IMG/VR virus record: IMGVR_UViG_3300002231_000649
Location: 15,247-42,211 of that record
Direction: 5' to 3' (one strand)
DNA from: a virus
Length of the DNA stretch: 26,965 bases
A model generated the notes under the pieces. It was given only the letters and a program-made list of their open reading frames with translations. It had not been told where the DNA came from and did no database searches. Both the position numbers and the translations under genes were made by a program. Positions 7,720 to 14,911 of the stretch are shown here, in pieces. The first letter of the stretch is position 1; the number at the start of each line of letters is the position of its first letter.

Positions 7720-8434
7720 TTTCGCAACCTTCTGTTATTCCGGCGATGCTCACAGGTTGCACCATCCTGGACAATTACAAAAGCAAGTTGATAGTAACAA
7801 TTATCCATTCGATAATGTAATAATAGTCTATCAAGATTTAGTGCCGGGTGATTATGAACTTGAAGACATTAACTATCCGATTATTAGAATGCCTATCTCA
7901 GATTTTGACAGATTGTTAACTCATTTTGATATTAACCTAACAGGACAATATCAATCATCAACTGATAAGCATCATAATTGGAAACATCATGTAATCAATC
8001 ACTTGGCAGCAATCTTAGCTACTGGTGCTGATTATATTGTTTTTGCTGACAATGATTGTTGGATGGTTAATCAGCCGGAAGGATTATCTTGGGTGCAAGC
8101 CGGCATTGATATACTGAGAGAAAATCCTCACGTTTTTATTGTATCGCCTAATGACGGTGAAGAAGCAAGGCTTACACAGCGAATGAGTCAACAAATGTTT
8201 CTGGTTAATGTTGATAATTTCAGAAGTATGGATTTTAATCAACCGGGCTTTGATTTTGAAGTAACTAATCATCCTGAAATGCCTGAGTACCATGCTATGC
8301 TTGAGGGGAGAATACATTATCATTGCGTGACTGCAAATAGATTTAGATATGTGTTGCCTCCTGAATATCGCTATTGGCATCATAACCGATTAACTAAAGA
8401 AGGATTATTTGAAGTTGACTACTCAAAATATTAA
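7709..8434 (+). CDS. Glycosyltransferase-like protein with DND motif
   Basis: The 241-residue product starts with VDFATFCYSGDAHRLHHPGQ, then FDNVIIVYQDL, a GT-A style first strand. The acidic motif is DND at residues 114-116 (YIVFADNDCWMV), in the position of the DxD that binds the metal and sugar nucleotide. The C-terminal half is rich in His (HYHCVTANRFRY; YRYWHHNRL). AGGAG lies just before the ATG, which overlaps the previous gene by 11 bases. I read it as a transferase of the same pathway, but it is more diverged than its neighbours and the family is less sure. Confidence 0.55.
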   Translation: MKVDFATFCYSGDAHRLHHPGQLQKQVDSNNYPFDNVIIVYQDLVPGDYELEDINYPIIRMPISDFDRLLTHFDINLTGQYQSSTDKHHNWKHHVINHLAAILATGADYIVFADNDCWMVNQPEGLSWVQAGIDILRENPHVFIVSPNDGEEARLTQRMSQQMFLVNVDNFRSMDFNQPGFDFEVTNHPEMPEYHAMLEGRIHYHCVTANRFRYVLPPEYRYWHHNRLTKEGLFEVDYSKY

Positions 8435-9287
8435 AGTTCTAATAACCGGCGCAACCGGCTTACTTGGTAAACATCTACTAGAGGTCATTCCAAACTCAAT
8501 CGGCACTTGGTTCACTAATTCACATTTCTCAAAGCCACTTTACCAAATGGATATTAGCAATAAATCACAATGCAGATATGTAATAGACATTGTTAAGCCA
8601 AATGTAATTATCCATTGTGCCGGCATAGGTAGTGTTGAATATGCCGAAACTCATTATACTGAAGTATCAAATATTAATGTTGATGCTACAAAGAACTTGC
8701 ATAAAATTGCAAGAGATTATAAAGCTCAGTTTGTGTACATTTCAAGCAATGCGGTTTTTGATGGTGATAATCCTCCATACTCAGAAACATCAAAACGTGA
8801 CCCGGTTAATTGCTATGGGAAGATTAAAAAACGCGCAGAGCAAGAGGTAATGGCCGGCAGAGATTGGCTTGTTATTCGTCCGTTTATGCTATACGGTTAT
8901 CCGTATCCGCAAGGTAGAAAGAACTGGTATAATCTGGTATATCATAAATTGATTAGTCAAGAGCAAGTAAAGTTAGTCAATGATGTTTATTGGCAACCAA
9001 CAAGTGTAATGGACGCTGCAAAAGTTATCTGGAAATTGATACAAGAATCTGAGACAGAACAGGTGTATAATATTGCGCCGGATAAAAAGCCGATGACTCT
9101 ATATAAATTTGGTCGAAAAGTTGCTAAATGTTGGGGATTGAATAAGGACTTACTTGAGCCGGTATCAAGTGATTACTTTGAGAGTATCGCCAAACGTCCA
9201 ATCAATACTCAATATGATGTGAGTAAGATTACTGAGATGGGAATTAAAATGATGACGGTTAAGGAAGGATTAAAGGCGATGCAATGA
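8409..9287 (+). CDS. NAD(P)-dependent sugar reductase/epimerase, RmlD-like
   Basis: This is an extended short-chain dehydrogenase of 292 residues, closest in layout to dTDP-4-dehydrorhamnose reductase. The nucleotide-binding loop is TGATGLLG at 13-20. The active site has Ser in YISSN near 110-114 and YxxxK at Y136/K140. VFDGDNPPYSE just after the Ser is typical of RmlD. The likely role is making a 6-deoxy sugar nucleotide for the surrounding transferases; the exact substrate is open. The start is TTG at 8409 with GAAGG at 8399-8403, inside the previous gene by 26 bases. It ends with an ATGA overlap into the next frame. The rest of a rhamnose pathway (RmlABC) is not in the window. Confidence 0.75.
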   Translation: MKLTTQNIKVLITGATGLLGKHLLEVIPNSIGTWFTNSHFSKPLYQMDISNKSQCRYVIDIVKPNVIIHCAGIGSVEYAETHYTEVSNINVDATKNLHKIARDYKAQFVYISSNAVFDGDNPPYSETSKRDPVNCYGKIKKRAEQEVMAGRDWLVIRPFMLYGYPYPQGRKNWYNLVYHKLISQEQVKLVNDVYWQPTSVMDAAKVIWKLIQESETEQVYNIAPDKKPMTLYKFGRKVAKCWGLNKDLLEPVSSDYFESIAKRPINTQYDVSKITEMGIKMMTVKEGLKAMQ

Positions 9288-10188
9288 CATATCCAATATC
9301 AGACTTGTGTCTTCATCAAAAACAACTATCAAGGCGCTTTTTGCCTTTGGGAAAGTATGGCGAGTTTATTGCCTTTTGTCTCAGAGTTTATCGTAATGGA
9401 CTTGGGAAGCACTGACGGCACACTCGAAACATTGCAAGACATTGCTCGTTATAATCCAAAAGTACAACTTATCCAACGTGATGACGTTTCCATTTCAAGA
9501 TGCAAATGTTTTTGCAGTATTGGCAAATGATTTAATCAGAATGTGTAAATATGATAATGTGCTTTATTATCAAGCCGATGAGATATGGCATCAAAAGTTG
9601 CTTTACCAAATGGAACTAAAATTTCAACAAGGTGAATTTGATTTGTCATTCTGGCGGGTTCAATTCCGTGATAACTTTCAACAGCTTAAATGGTTTCCGC
9701 ATATAGTACATCGGTGTGGTCCAAAGGATGATTTTAACTTTGTCGGCGACGGTATGAACTCAGATCGGTATATGGATGCAAAGCTGTGCTATAATGAATA
9801 TAGCGGTGGATGGTTTACCCGGTGGGGGGCAGAGTTTGATTTTGGCGGTAACGCTAAACCTGATGCACGAAAAGAAGATACTCCCGACAAGATGCCGATT
9901 TATGAAATGATAACAGACATTTCTTTAGTCGGCGGGTTTAGAGATAATATCATTCAGCGCAGAGGCTTTCATGCCCCATTATGGCATGAAGAAAGTACTA
10001 TCGAAAATCAACCGGCTGATATTTGGTTTATAAACGCTTTGAATAATGCAGATTGGATTAAAAAAGAAAGTCCATTTGATTTACCACATATTCTTAAAGG
10101 ATTAGTTGGCGAGACAAAATATTATTTACGTCCTGAATTGTTGGAAGCATTAAGGGTAGATGAAACAAGAGGACTATTAGGGATATGA
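9284..10188 (+). pseudogene. Glycosyltransferase family 2-like gene broken by two +1 frame changes
   Basis: The ATG at 9284 overlaps the previous stop as ATGA and reads MTYPISDL. The recognisable GT2 start then continues one frame over from about 9309 (VFIKNNYQGAFCLWESMASL, then FIVMDLGSTDGT). A second +1 change near 9487-9490 moves to the frame that runs to 10188, containing YYQADEIWH (the DxD equivalent) and SPFDLPHILKGLVGETKY. Removing T9308 and one T of 9487-9489 restores a single protein of about 300 residues. It is the paralog of the intact gene at 6946. The breaks are either real decay or assembly insertions. They do not sit at stop codons, so programmed shifting is unlikely. Confidence 0.7.
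9442..10188 (+). CDS. Open C-terminal fragment of the broken glycosyltransferase
   Basis: This is the longest uninterrupted part of the broken gene, 248 codons from an ATG that is probably not a real start: the first 15 or so residues are out of frame relative to the family, and the true sequence resumes near FQDANVFAVLANDLIRM. It holds the acidic QADEIWH motif and the C-terminal signature shared with the gene at 6946. It lacks the N-terminal nucleotide-binding strand, so on its own it is unlikely to be active. It ends in an ATGA overlap with the zinc ribbon gene. Confidence 0.55.
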   Translation: MLVIIQKYNLSNVMTFPFQDANVFAVLANDLIRMCKYDNVLYYQADEIWHQKLLYQMELKFQQGEFDLSFWRVQFRDNFQQLKWFPHIVHRCGPKDDFNFVGDGMNSDRYMDAKLCYNEYSGGWFTRWGAEFDFGGNAKPDARKEDTPDKMPIYEMITDISLVGGFRDNIIQRRGFHAPLWHEESTIENQPADIWFINALNNADWIKKESPFDLPHILKGLVGETKYYLRPELLEALRVDETRGLLGI

Positions 10189-10397
10189 GTATGATGACTT
10201 GCGGATATTGCGAAACTCAAAATCGAAAAGATAACCAATGCTGTATAGCTTGTGGTGGATCGTTGGTTGATGAGATTTCTCGGAAAGCAAACCCTGGAAC
10301 TCACTCAAAATCACCGGTTTCGCGTTCGGGAATTAGACAAATGTTTGGCCTAACTGTTAATGAAGCTCACGATTCATTAAGACAGGTCTTTGGATGA
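10185..10397 (+). CDS. Small zinc ribbon protein
   Basis: The 70-residue product has a CGYC pair at residues 6-9 and a second pair in CCIACGG at 19-25, spaced like a one-zinc ribbon (C6, C9, C20, C23). The remainder is polar, with FGLTVNEAHDSLRQVFG at the end. It overlaps both neighbours by four bases (ATGA), so it is translated as part of the cassette. No enzyme motif is seen. A protein- or nucleic-acid-binding adaptor is possible, but the role is unknown. A second start, ATG at 10191, is equally usable. Confidence 0.6.
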   Translation: MSMMTCGYCETQNRKDNQCCIACGGSLVDEISRKANPGTHSKSPVSRSGIRQMFGLTVNEAHDSLRQVFG

Positions 10398-10699
10398 TCC
10401 GACTAATCTTAGCCATACTCGCAACATACCGCTTAAGCCAATTAGTAGCCTGGGACAATGGGCCAGGCTTTATATTCTATAAACTCAGAAGTTGGACTAA
10501 ATTTCAATATGACACACAATCAGGCGCATGGGAAAATGTGGATGAAGCAATCAATTGTCCATATTGTTTAGGCGTTTGGTTCGCGGCACTGACAATGATA
10601 CTTTACAAATTGCCATCAAGAGTAGGTGACTTTTTCTTATTATGGCTTGGTATAGCGGGAGGCCAGGCTTTTTTACAAGGTATTACGAAGGGAAGATAA
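10394..10699 (+). CDS. DUF1360-like small membrane protein
   Basis: This 101-residue protein has three hydrophobic segments (about 2-18, 60-72 and 80-97) and the signature CPYCLGVWFAAL at 55-66, preceded by an early TYRLSQL motif. Both are hallmarks of DUF1360, found in phages and sporulating bacteria with no settled function. It sits in the membrane by prediction. ATGA overlap with the zinc ribbon gene places it in the same transcript. Why a membrane protein lies in this cassette is unclear. Anchoring or handling a lipid-linked sugar is only a guess. Confidence 0.65.
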   Translation: MIRLILAILATYRLSQLVAWDNGPGFIFYKLRSWTKFQYDTQSGAWENVDEAINCPYCLGVWFAALTMILYKLPSRVGDFFLLWLGIAGGQAFLQGITKGR

Positions 10700-10700
10700 A

Positions 10701-10739
10701 ATGAAATTCACACTACCGAAACTTAAAAAGCTAAATTGA
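10701..10739 (+). CDS. 12-residue micro-ORF, coupled to the methyltransferase start
   Basis: ATG 10701 follows a purine-rich GAAGGGAAG and encodes MKFTLPKLKKLN, ending at TGA 10737-10739. Its stop overlaps the TTG start (10736) of the next gene as TTGA. Such a frame could act as a re-initiation device for the methyltransferase, or be a cationic peptide. It is too short to test by composition. Confidence 0.35.
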   Translation: MKFTLPKLKKLN

Positions 10740-11197
10740 GCAAATCACTTACAATGGGTGACATCGGTCATCCGTTGATGGACACTTATTACAATTGGTA
10801 TTCTATGCTGACACAACACGAGAATCCATACTACAGATTATTCTATCTGATTGCTAAGGAATTTAAGCCGGGTTTTGTGGTCGAACTCGGTTCTTATCGT
10901 GCCGGTGGGTCTGGGCATTTTGCAATCGGTAATCCTAACACATTAGTTGCAACAGTGGATTGGCATAAAGATATGCCGCAACAAGCGGATGATAAAGCCG
11001 CCTGCTTGAAACATGCCAGAATGATACCTAATTTATTTTATATCAATAAATGCTCAATTGATATGTTTGATGGTTATGAGTGCGCTTTTGAAGATATTAA
11101 GGCACACAATAAACCAATTGATATTTTATTTATTGATGCCTGGCATGATGAAAAATATGTTAAACGAGAATGGGGAATTATACTCACCATTATTTAG
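10736..11197 (+). CDS. Class I methyltransferase-like protein, N-terminal part
   Basis: This is a SAM-dependent methyltransferase of the Methyltransf_24/CmcI-like type. The SAM-binding loop is FVVELGSYRAGGSGHF near residues 47-62, and IDILFIDAWHDEKYV near 131-145 is the acidic post-strand motif of the family. The frame ends at 11197 in ILTII after it has already lost register: from 11173 the -1 frame continues GNYTHHYLADEALVICDDVL, which is the expected next part. A missing G in the run 11172-11175 would join the two. TTG at 10736 is the best start. The substrate is probably a sugar or glycan of the pathway. Confidence 0.6.
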   Translation: MSKSLTMGDIGHPLMDTYYNWYSMLTQHENPYYRLFYLIAKEFKPGFVVELGSYRAGGSGHFAIGNPNTLVATVDWHKDMPQQADDKAACLKHARMIPNLFYINKCSIDMFDGYECAFEDIKAHNKPIDILFIDAWHDEKYVKREWGIILTII

Positions 11198-11436
11198 CGG
11201 ATGAAGCACTTGTAATCTGCGATGATGTACTTAATAATGCTGGTGCTTTTGATCGAATGGTCGAATGGTGGGATAGTTTTAAGTATCAGAAGTTTTTGAA
11301 TAAAGAAGTGCATCCTGGAATTCCGATGGGGTTTATGAAATATGAGAGACGAAAGACTGCGGCAAGCCAAATTAGTACGGCACAAAAAAAGACGCAAGCA
11401 AAGAAACCTAGAACTACAAAAGCAAAAAAATCTTAG
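11170..11436 (+). CDS. Class I methyltransferase-like protein, C-terminal part (other frame)
   Basis: The 88 codons read from ATG 11170 are the C-terminal half of the methyltransferase begun at 10736: HYLADEALVICDDVL matches the last strand pair of the fold, and HPGIPMGFMKYE ends the domain. A Lys/Ala/Thr-rich tail of about 30 residues follows (KKTQAKKPRTTKAKKS). The ATG lies inside the preceding frame and is probably incidental. As it stands the fragment has no SAM-binding loop. Confidence 0.55.
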   Translation: MGNYTHHYLADEALVICDDVLNNAGAFDRMVEWWDSFKYQKFLNKEVHPGIPMGFMKYERRKTAASQISTAQKKTQAKKPRTTKAKKS

Positions 11437-11447
11437 AGCTTGAATGA

Positions 11448-12026
11448 ATGGCAGAAGGCGTAAAATTGAACGAATCCATTCTTAAACAATGGCAAGCACA
11501 AGCATTAGGTATGAAGCCCTATCATAATAAGAACTTCCCCCCTTCACCCTATTACCGATTTCTTAAAATCCTTGCTCAAAACATACACCCAAGACTGTCA
11601 ATTGAATTAGGCGTATGTGGCGGCGGTGGAAGCTTGCATTTAGCTATGGGCTGGCAGCAAGGCATTGTGGTGGGAGTTGATAATCAGGACGATCATAGAG
11701 AGAATATCAATTACATCCTGAACAAGTATCAGAACTTTAGATTTTGGATAGGTGATAGTGTAAATGATGCCCGATCAATTGCGGACTATCACGGCAAGGT
11801 TGACATACTCTTTATTGATACGGTTCATACTTATGAGCGTACAATGTTAGAGTACGAGACTTGGCTTGAATTTATGGCAGATGATTATATAATTTGCTTT
11901 GATGATTTATTTAGACCAGGAATGTCTCAATTATGGAGTGAGTTGCCTAATCCCAAATTGAGACTTGATTATTTGCACGATGGCGCTGGGAATGGTGGGG
12001 GATTTGGGGTAATTTGGAATGGTTGA
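11448..12026 (+). CDS. Class I methyltransferase-like protein, intact
   Basis: The 192 residues form a complete small methyltransferase related to its upstream neighbour. The SAM loop is LSIELGVCGGGGSLHL at 50-65. VVGVDNQDDH near 73-84 carries the acidic residue that binds the ribose, and VDILFIDTVHTYERTMLEYE follows near 123-142. DYIICFDDLFRPG is the post-SAM strand. The substrate is not evident; O-methylation of a sugar fits the neighbours. Only a weak Shine-Dalgarno is seen, 11 bases separate it from the previous stop, and its end overlaps the next gene by eight bases. Confidence 0.65.
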   Translation: MAEGVKLNESILKQWQAQALGMKPYHNKNFPPSPYYRFLKILAQNIHPRLSIELGVCGGGGSLHLAMGWQQGIVVGVDNQDDHRENINYILNKYQNFRFWIGDSVNDARSIADYHGKVDILFIDTVHTYERTMLEYETWLEFMADDYIICFDDLFRPGMSQLWSELPNPKLRLDYLHDGAGNGGGFGVIWNG

Positions 12027-13767
12027 TGTCAGTATTGTAACCGGCTCTTACAATAGAATATCCTGTCTCAAAGAAATGGTTACAAGTGCCAGACAATCAT
12101 TCACAAATTGCTATGGCCTGAAACACGAATTTGTAATTGTTGACGGTAATTCACAAGATGGCACACAAGATTGGTGTAATTCTCAAGATGACATTAGGCT
12201 TATTCAGCATATTAGTCTTTTGGGTGCTGTTAAGGCTTTTAATGACGGCGCTTATGCTGCAAATGGTCAATATGTCATTCTGGCTAATGATGACATTACC
12301 TTTGTCGGAGAGAGTATATTATTAGCCTGGGTATATATGCAAGAGAATAAATCTTGCGGCATAGGTTGCTTTTATCAGGATAGAAATAATAGAGATTGGC
12401 ACATAGAAGAAATGCCGGTTGTAATTGATAATAAACAAGCAACTGCTCCGTATGGTCAAGTGTGCATTATTCCCAAATGGCTGGGTGATCAAGTTGGATG
12501 GTGGGGAGATTATCTGCATACCTATGGCGGCGATAATGAAATATCATCAAGAGTTTATGAGCTAGGTTTTCAAGTATCCCCAATTCCCGGTGCAAAAATA
12601 CACGATCTTGAAGCCGATGATGATCTAAGAAAAATGAATAACATATCAGGGCATAAAGACCCAAGAGCAGTAGTTATACGCGGGGCAGGTCATCACCCTG
12701 ACAGCGTAGCCTGGGGTAGAAAATGGTCAAAAAAAGGATTAACAGGGCCAGTAATTAGATATGGTGCAATGGATGATATAAGCAGAAAAGAGCGAATATT
12801 ATACCTGCCAATCTATGAGCAAGGTTGGGATATTCAAAAGCAGCAAAAACGAGGACTGAGAGAAGCATTAGCTAAAGTTGCTTTAGTAATCGAATATGAT
12901 TATGTTCAAAAGTTTAGTGAATTAGGCTCAATTGGAATGTTATCAGAATTATTTGATATTTGTCATCAAATTCATCCTACTTTAATCCTCACTCAAATTC
13001 ACAATGCTGATCAAGTTGATGATGAATTTATAAGACGATTACGACAAACGAATCCAATTGCTAAAATGGTAAACTGGAATGGTGATTTTTGGCCTGATAA
13101 TCTTCTTTCAAGCAGTGGTATACAGTTGGCTAAAGCTTTTGATTGGCAATTGATAATCAATCGAGAAGTGTTGCAAAAGTATAGGGAAATGGGTGTCAAT
13201 ACTGAGTATTGGCAGATCGGTTATGAGCCAGATGGATATGGGCATAAGCCGGATGTTAATTATTATGATGTTGTTTTTTTAGCTAATGGATATTCAAAAA
13301 AGCGGCAGCAATTTGTCAAAAAGCTTAGAGAATTGAATCTTAATTTTGGCTTGTATGGGTCAGGCTGGCCTAAAGACTGGGCCGATGGTCAATGCACTTA
13401 TGATTTTATTACCGGCTGTAAAGTAATGCAAGGTAGTAAAATTTCAATAGGTGATAGCCAATGGCCGGAAACTGGCTTTGTTTCCAATCGAGTGTTTCAG
13501 GCTCTTGTTGCCGGCGGCGCGGCCCTGGCTCATCAATGGTTCAAGGATATGGATCAGCTTGGTTTGATTGATGGCGAAACTTGTATAATCTGGAAAGATT
13601 TTAATGAGCTAAAACAAAAGATTAAACATTACCTTGACAATGAAGATGAAAGAAAAGCCATAGCAGAAGCCGGACAAAAATTAGCTCTTGATCATCATTC
13701 ATTTGATAATCGAGTTATGGAATTATTTGAATTGATAAACGAGAAACAAGATCATTGGCGACTTTAG
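12019..13767 (+). CDS. Two-domain glycosyltransferase (GT2 plus CgeB-like GT-B)
   Basis: At 582 residues this is the largest gene in the cassette. The first domain, 1-230, is GT2: VSIVTGSYNRISCLKEM at 4-20, FVIVDGNSQDGTQDW at 38-52, and NDD at 90-92 (YVILANDDITF). The second domain, about 260-575, is GT-B like the gene at 6134: it carries RILYLPIYEQGWDIQ at its start, DVVFLANGYSKKRQ, LYGSGWPKDWADG and FVSNRVFQALVAGGAALAHQ near the C-terminus, the acceptor/donor cleft segment. A single polypeptide therefore could add two sugars in sequence. The donor sugars are unknown. The ATG at 12019 overlaps the previous stop by eight bases. Confidence 0.7.
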   Translation: MVDVSIVTGSYNRISCLKEMVTSARQSFTNCYGLKHEFVIVDGNSQDGTQDWCNSQDDIRLIQHISLLGAVKAFNDGAYAANGQYVILANDDITFVGESILLAWVYMQENKSCGIGCFYQDRNNRDWHIEEMPVVIDNKQATAPYGQVCIIPKWLGDQVGWWGDYLHTYGGDNEISSRVYELGFQVSPIPGAKIHDLEADDDLRKMNNISGHKDPRAVVIRGAGHHPDSVAWGRKWSKKGLTGPVIRYGAMDDISRKERILYLPIYEQGWDIQKQQKRGLREALAKVALVIEYDYVQKFSELGSIGMLSELFDICHQIHPTLILTQIHNADQVDDEFIRRLRQTNPIAKMVNWNGDFWPDNLLSSSGIQLAKAFDWQLIINREVLQKYREMGVNTEYWQIGYEPDGYGHKPDVNYYDVVFLANGYSKKRQQFVKKLRELNLNFGLYGSGWPKDWADGQCTYDFITGCKVMQGSKISIGDSQWPETGFVSNRVFQALVAGGAALAHQWFKDMDQLGLIDGETCIIWKDFNELKQKIKHYLDNEDERKAIAEAGQKLALDHHSFDNRVMELFELINEKQDHWRL

Positions 13768-13928
13768 AACTTGAAACCAAGAGATTGTTAATCTCAGTAG
13801 TTAGTAAAAATAAACAAATCGGGCATCCTGTCTATGTCGAGAAGTCGGTATTAAGACAGGTTTGGGAGATGATTTTACCTTTTTTGCTGGTAGGTTTTGG
13901 AATAGCCATAGGAGTTATTTTTGAATAA
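13755..13928 (+). CDS. Small single-pass membrane protein (57 residues)
   Basis: A TTG at 13755 opens a frame that fills the gap between the two-domain transferase and the fucose synthase and overlaps both (13 and 8 bases). The product begins LATLELETKRLLISVV, has a charged middle, and ends with one hydrophobic helix, MILPFLLVGFGIAIGVIF. The frame is open through a region with no other gene. The Shine-Dalgarno is weak, so expression would depend on coupling. No family is recognised; membrane tethering of the transferase complex is a guess. Confidence 0.5.
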   Translation: MATLELETKRLLISVVSKNKQIGHPVYVEKSVLRQVWEMILPFLLVGFGIAIGVIFE

Positions 13929-14811
13929 GATAATTGTAACTGGCGGCACTGGGTTTCTAGGCAAACATACAACAAAAGAATTACAAGACAAAGGTTATAA
14001 TCCAATCGCTCTTGGTTCAAATGATTATGATTTAACATTGCCAGTTCAAACTCAGGCAATGTTTGAAGATTTACAACCCGGTTACGTTTTTCATCTTGCT
14101 GCCTCTGTCGGTGGTATAGGCGCTAACAAAAACCATCCTGGCTCATTTTTCTATAACAATATGACTATGGGTCTTAATGTCATTCATCAAGCAATGAGGT
14201 ACAACGTTAAAAAGATTATCTTTGTTGGGACTACTTGCTCATATCCTAAATTCGCTCCTACGCCATTCAATGAGCATAGCCTTTATGACGGCTACCCGGA
14301 AGGTACAAACGCGCCATACGGCATAGCAAAAAGAGCATTACTAACGATGCTCAAAGCATATCAAGATGAGTACAATTTAAGATATGCTTATCTCATTCCT
14401 ACAAATATGTATGGGCCGGGTGACAACTTCAACCCTGAAACATCACACGTCATCCCGGCACTAATCAAGAAGTGCTTGTCAGGACAAGATGAAATAGAAG
14501 TATGGGGGACCGGCAAGGCTACGAGAGATTTTATCTATGTTTCCGATGTAGCAAAAGCATTGGTTTTAGCAATGGGAAACTATGATCGTCCTGAGCCGTT
14601 GAATATTGGTAGCAGTAATGAGATAAAAATTGATACGCTTTTACATTGGGTGATGCAAAAAACTGGTTTTTGTGGTAAAATAAAGTATGATACTTCAAAA
14701 CCAGACGGGCAACCAAGAAGAGTGTTGAATACCAAAGCGATTAAAAGTGCATTTAATTGGCAACCAGAAGTTGATTTACAAGAAGGATTACAAAAGACAA
14801 TAGATTGGTAA
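13921..14811 (+). CDS. fcl: GDP-L-fucose synthase
   Basis: This enzyme converts GDP-4-keto-6-deoxymannose to GDP-L-fucose by epimerisation and NADPH reduction. The 296-residue sequence is a clear Fcl/WcaG member: nucleotide loop GGTGFLG at 8-14, AASVGGIGANKNHPGSFFYN at 60-79, the Ser of VGTTCSYP at 107, and YxxxK at Y133/K137 in APYGIAKRAL. LIPTNMYGPGDNFNPETSHV follows. The length is slightly below the usual 310-320 residues. The start is TTG 13921 with AGGAG at 13910-13914. The GDP-mannose 4,6-dehydratase (Gmd) that makes its substrate is not in the window, so the substrate must come from the host or from elsewhere in the phage. Confidence 0.88.
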   Translation: MNKIIVTGGTGFLGKHTTKELQDKGYNPIALGSNDYDLTLPVQTQAMFEDLQPGYVFHLAASVGGIGANKNHPGSFFYNNMTMGLNVIHQAMRYNVKKIIFVGTTCSYPKFAPTPFNEHSLYDGYPEGTNAPYGIAKRALLTMLKAYQDEYNLRYAYLIPTNMYGPGDNFNPETSHVIPALIKKCLSGQDEIEVWGTGKATRDFIYVSDVAKALVLAMGNYDRPEPLNIGSSNEIKIDTLLHWVMQKTGFCGKIKYDTSKPDGQPRRVLNTKAIKSAFNWQPEVDLQEGLQKTIDW

Positions 14812-14850
14812 CAAAAAGTCAATAATTAAATAACTACAATTCGCCAGAGG

Positions 14851-14899
14851 AGCGATGATTAACATCTATCAAGGTGTTATCATCGCTTTTTTTGTTTTT
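14851..14899 (+). terminator. Intrinsic terminator-like hairpin with T-tract
   Basis: AGCGATGAT at 14851-14859 pairs with ATCATCGCT at 14879-14887, and AACA/TGTT extends the stem past one bulged T. Thirteen bases of TTTTTTTGTTTTT follow. This is a textbook rho-independent terminator downstream of the fucose synthase gene. It lies inside a possible 18-codon frame (see next entry), so it could be an attenuator controlled by translation. Confidence 0.65.
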
Positions 14900-14911
14900 G
14901 GAGGCATATGA
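14855..14911 (+). CDS. 18-residue hydrophobic micro-ORF overlapping the terminator
   Basis: ATG 14855 is preceded by AGAGGAG at 14846-14852 and encodes MINIYQGVIIAFFVFGGI, stopping at TGA 14909-14911, which overlaps the next ATG (14908) as ATGA. A ribosome on this frame would cross both arms of the hairpin. This is the layout of a leader peptide that would prevent termination, or of a tiny membrane peptide. It could equally be chance. Confidence 0.4.
   Translation: MINIYQGVIIAFFVFGGI

Noticed and set aside
8084-8383. 99-codon - strand frame opposite a glycosyltransferase
   Set aside because: No start context, and every other gene is on the + strand with tight overlaps.
10448-10474. AGCCTGG/CCAGGCT inverted repeat followed by TTT in the DUF1360-like gene
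   Set aside because: Inside a well-supported coding frame and with a short T-run; probably codon coincidence.
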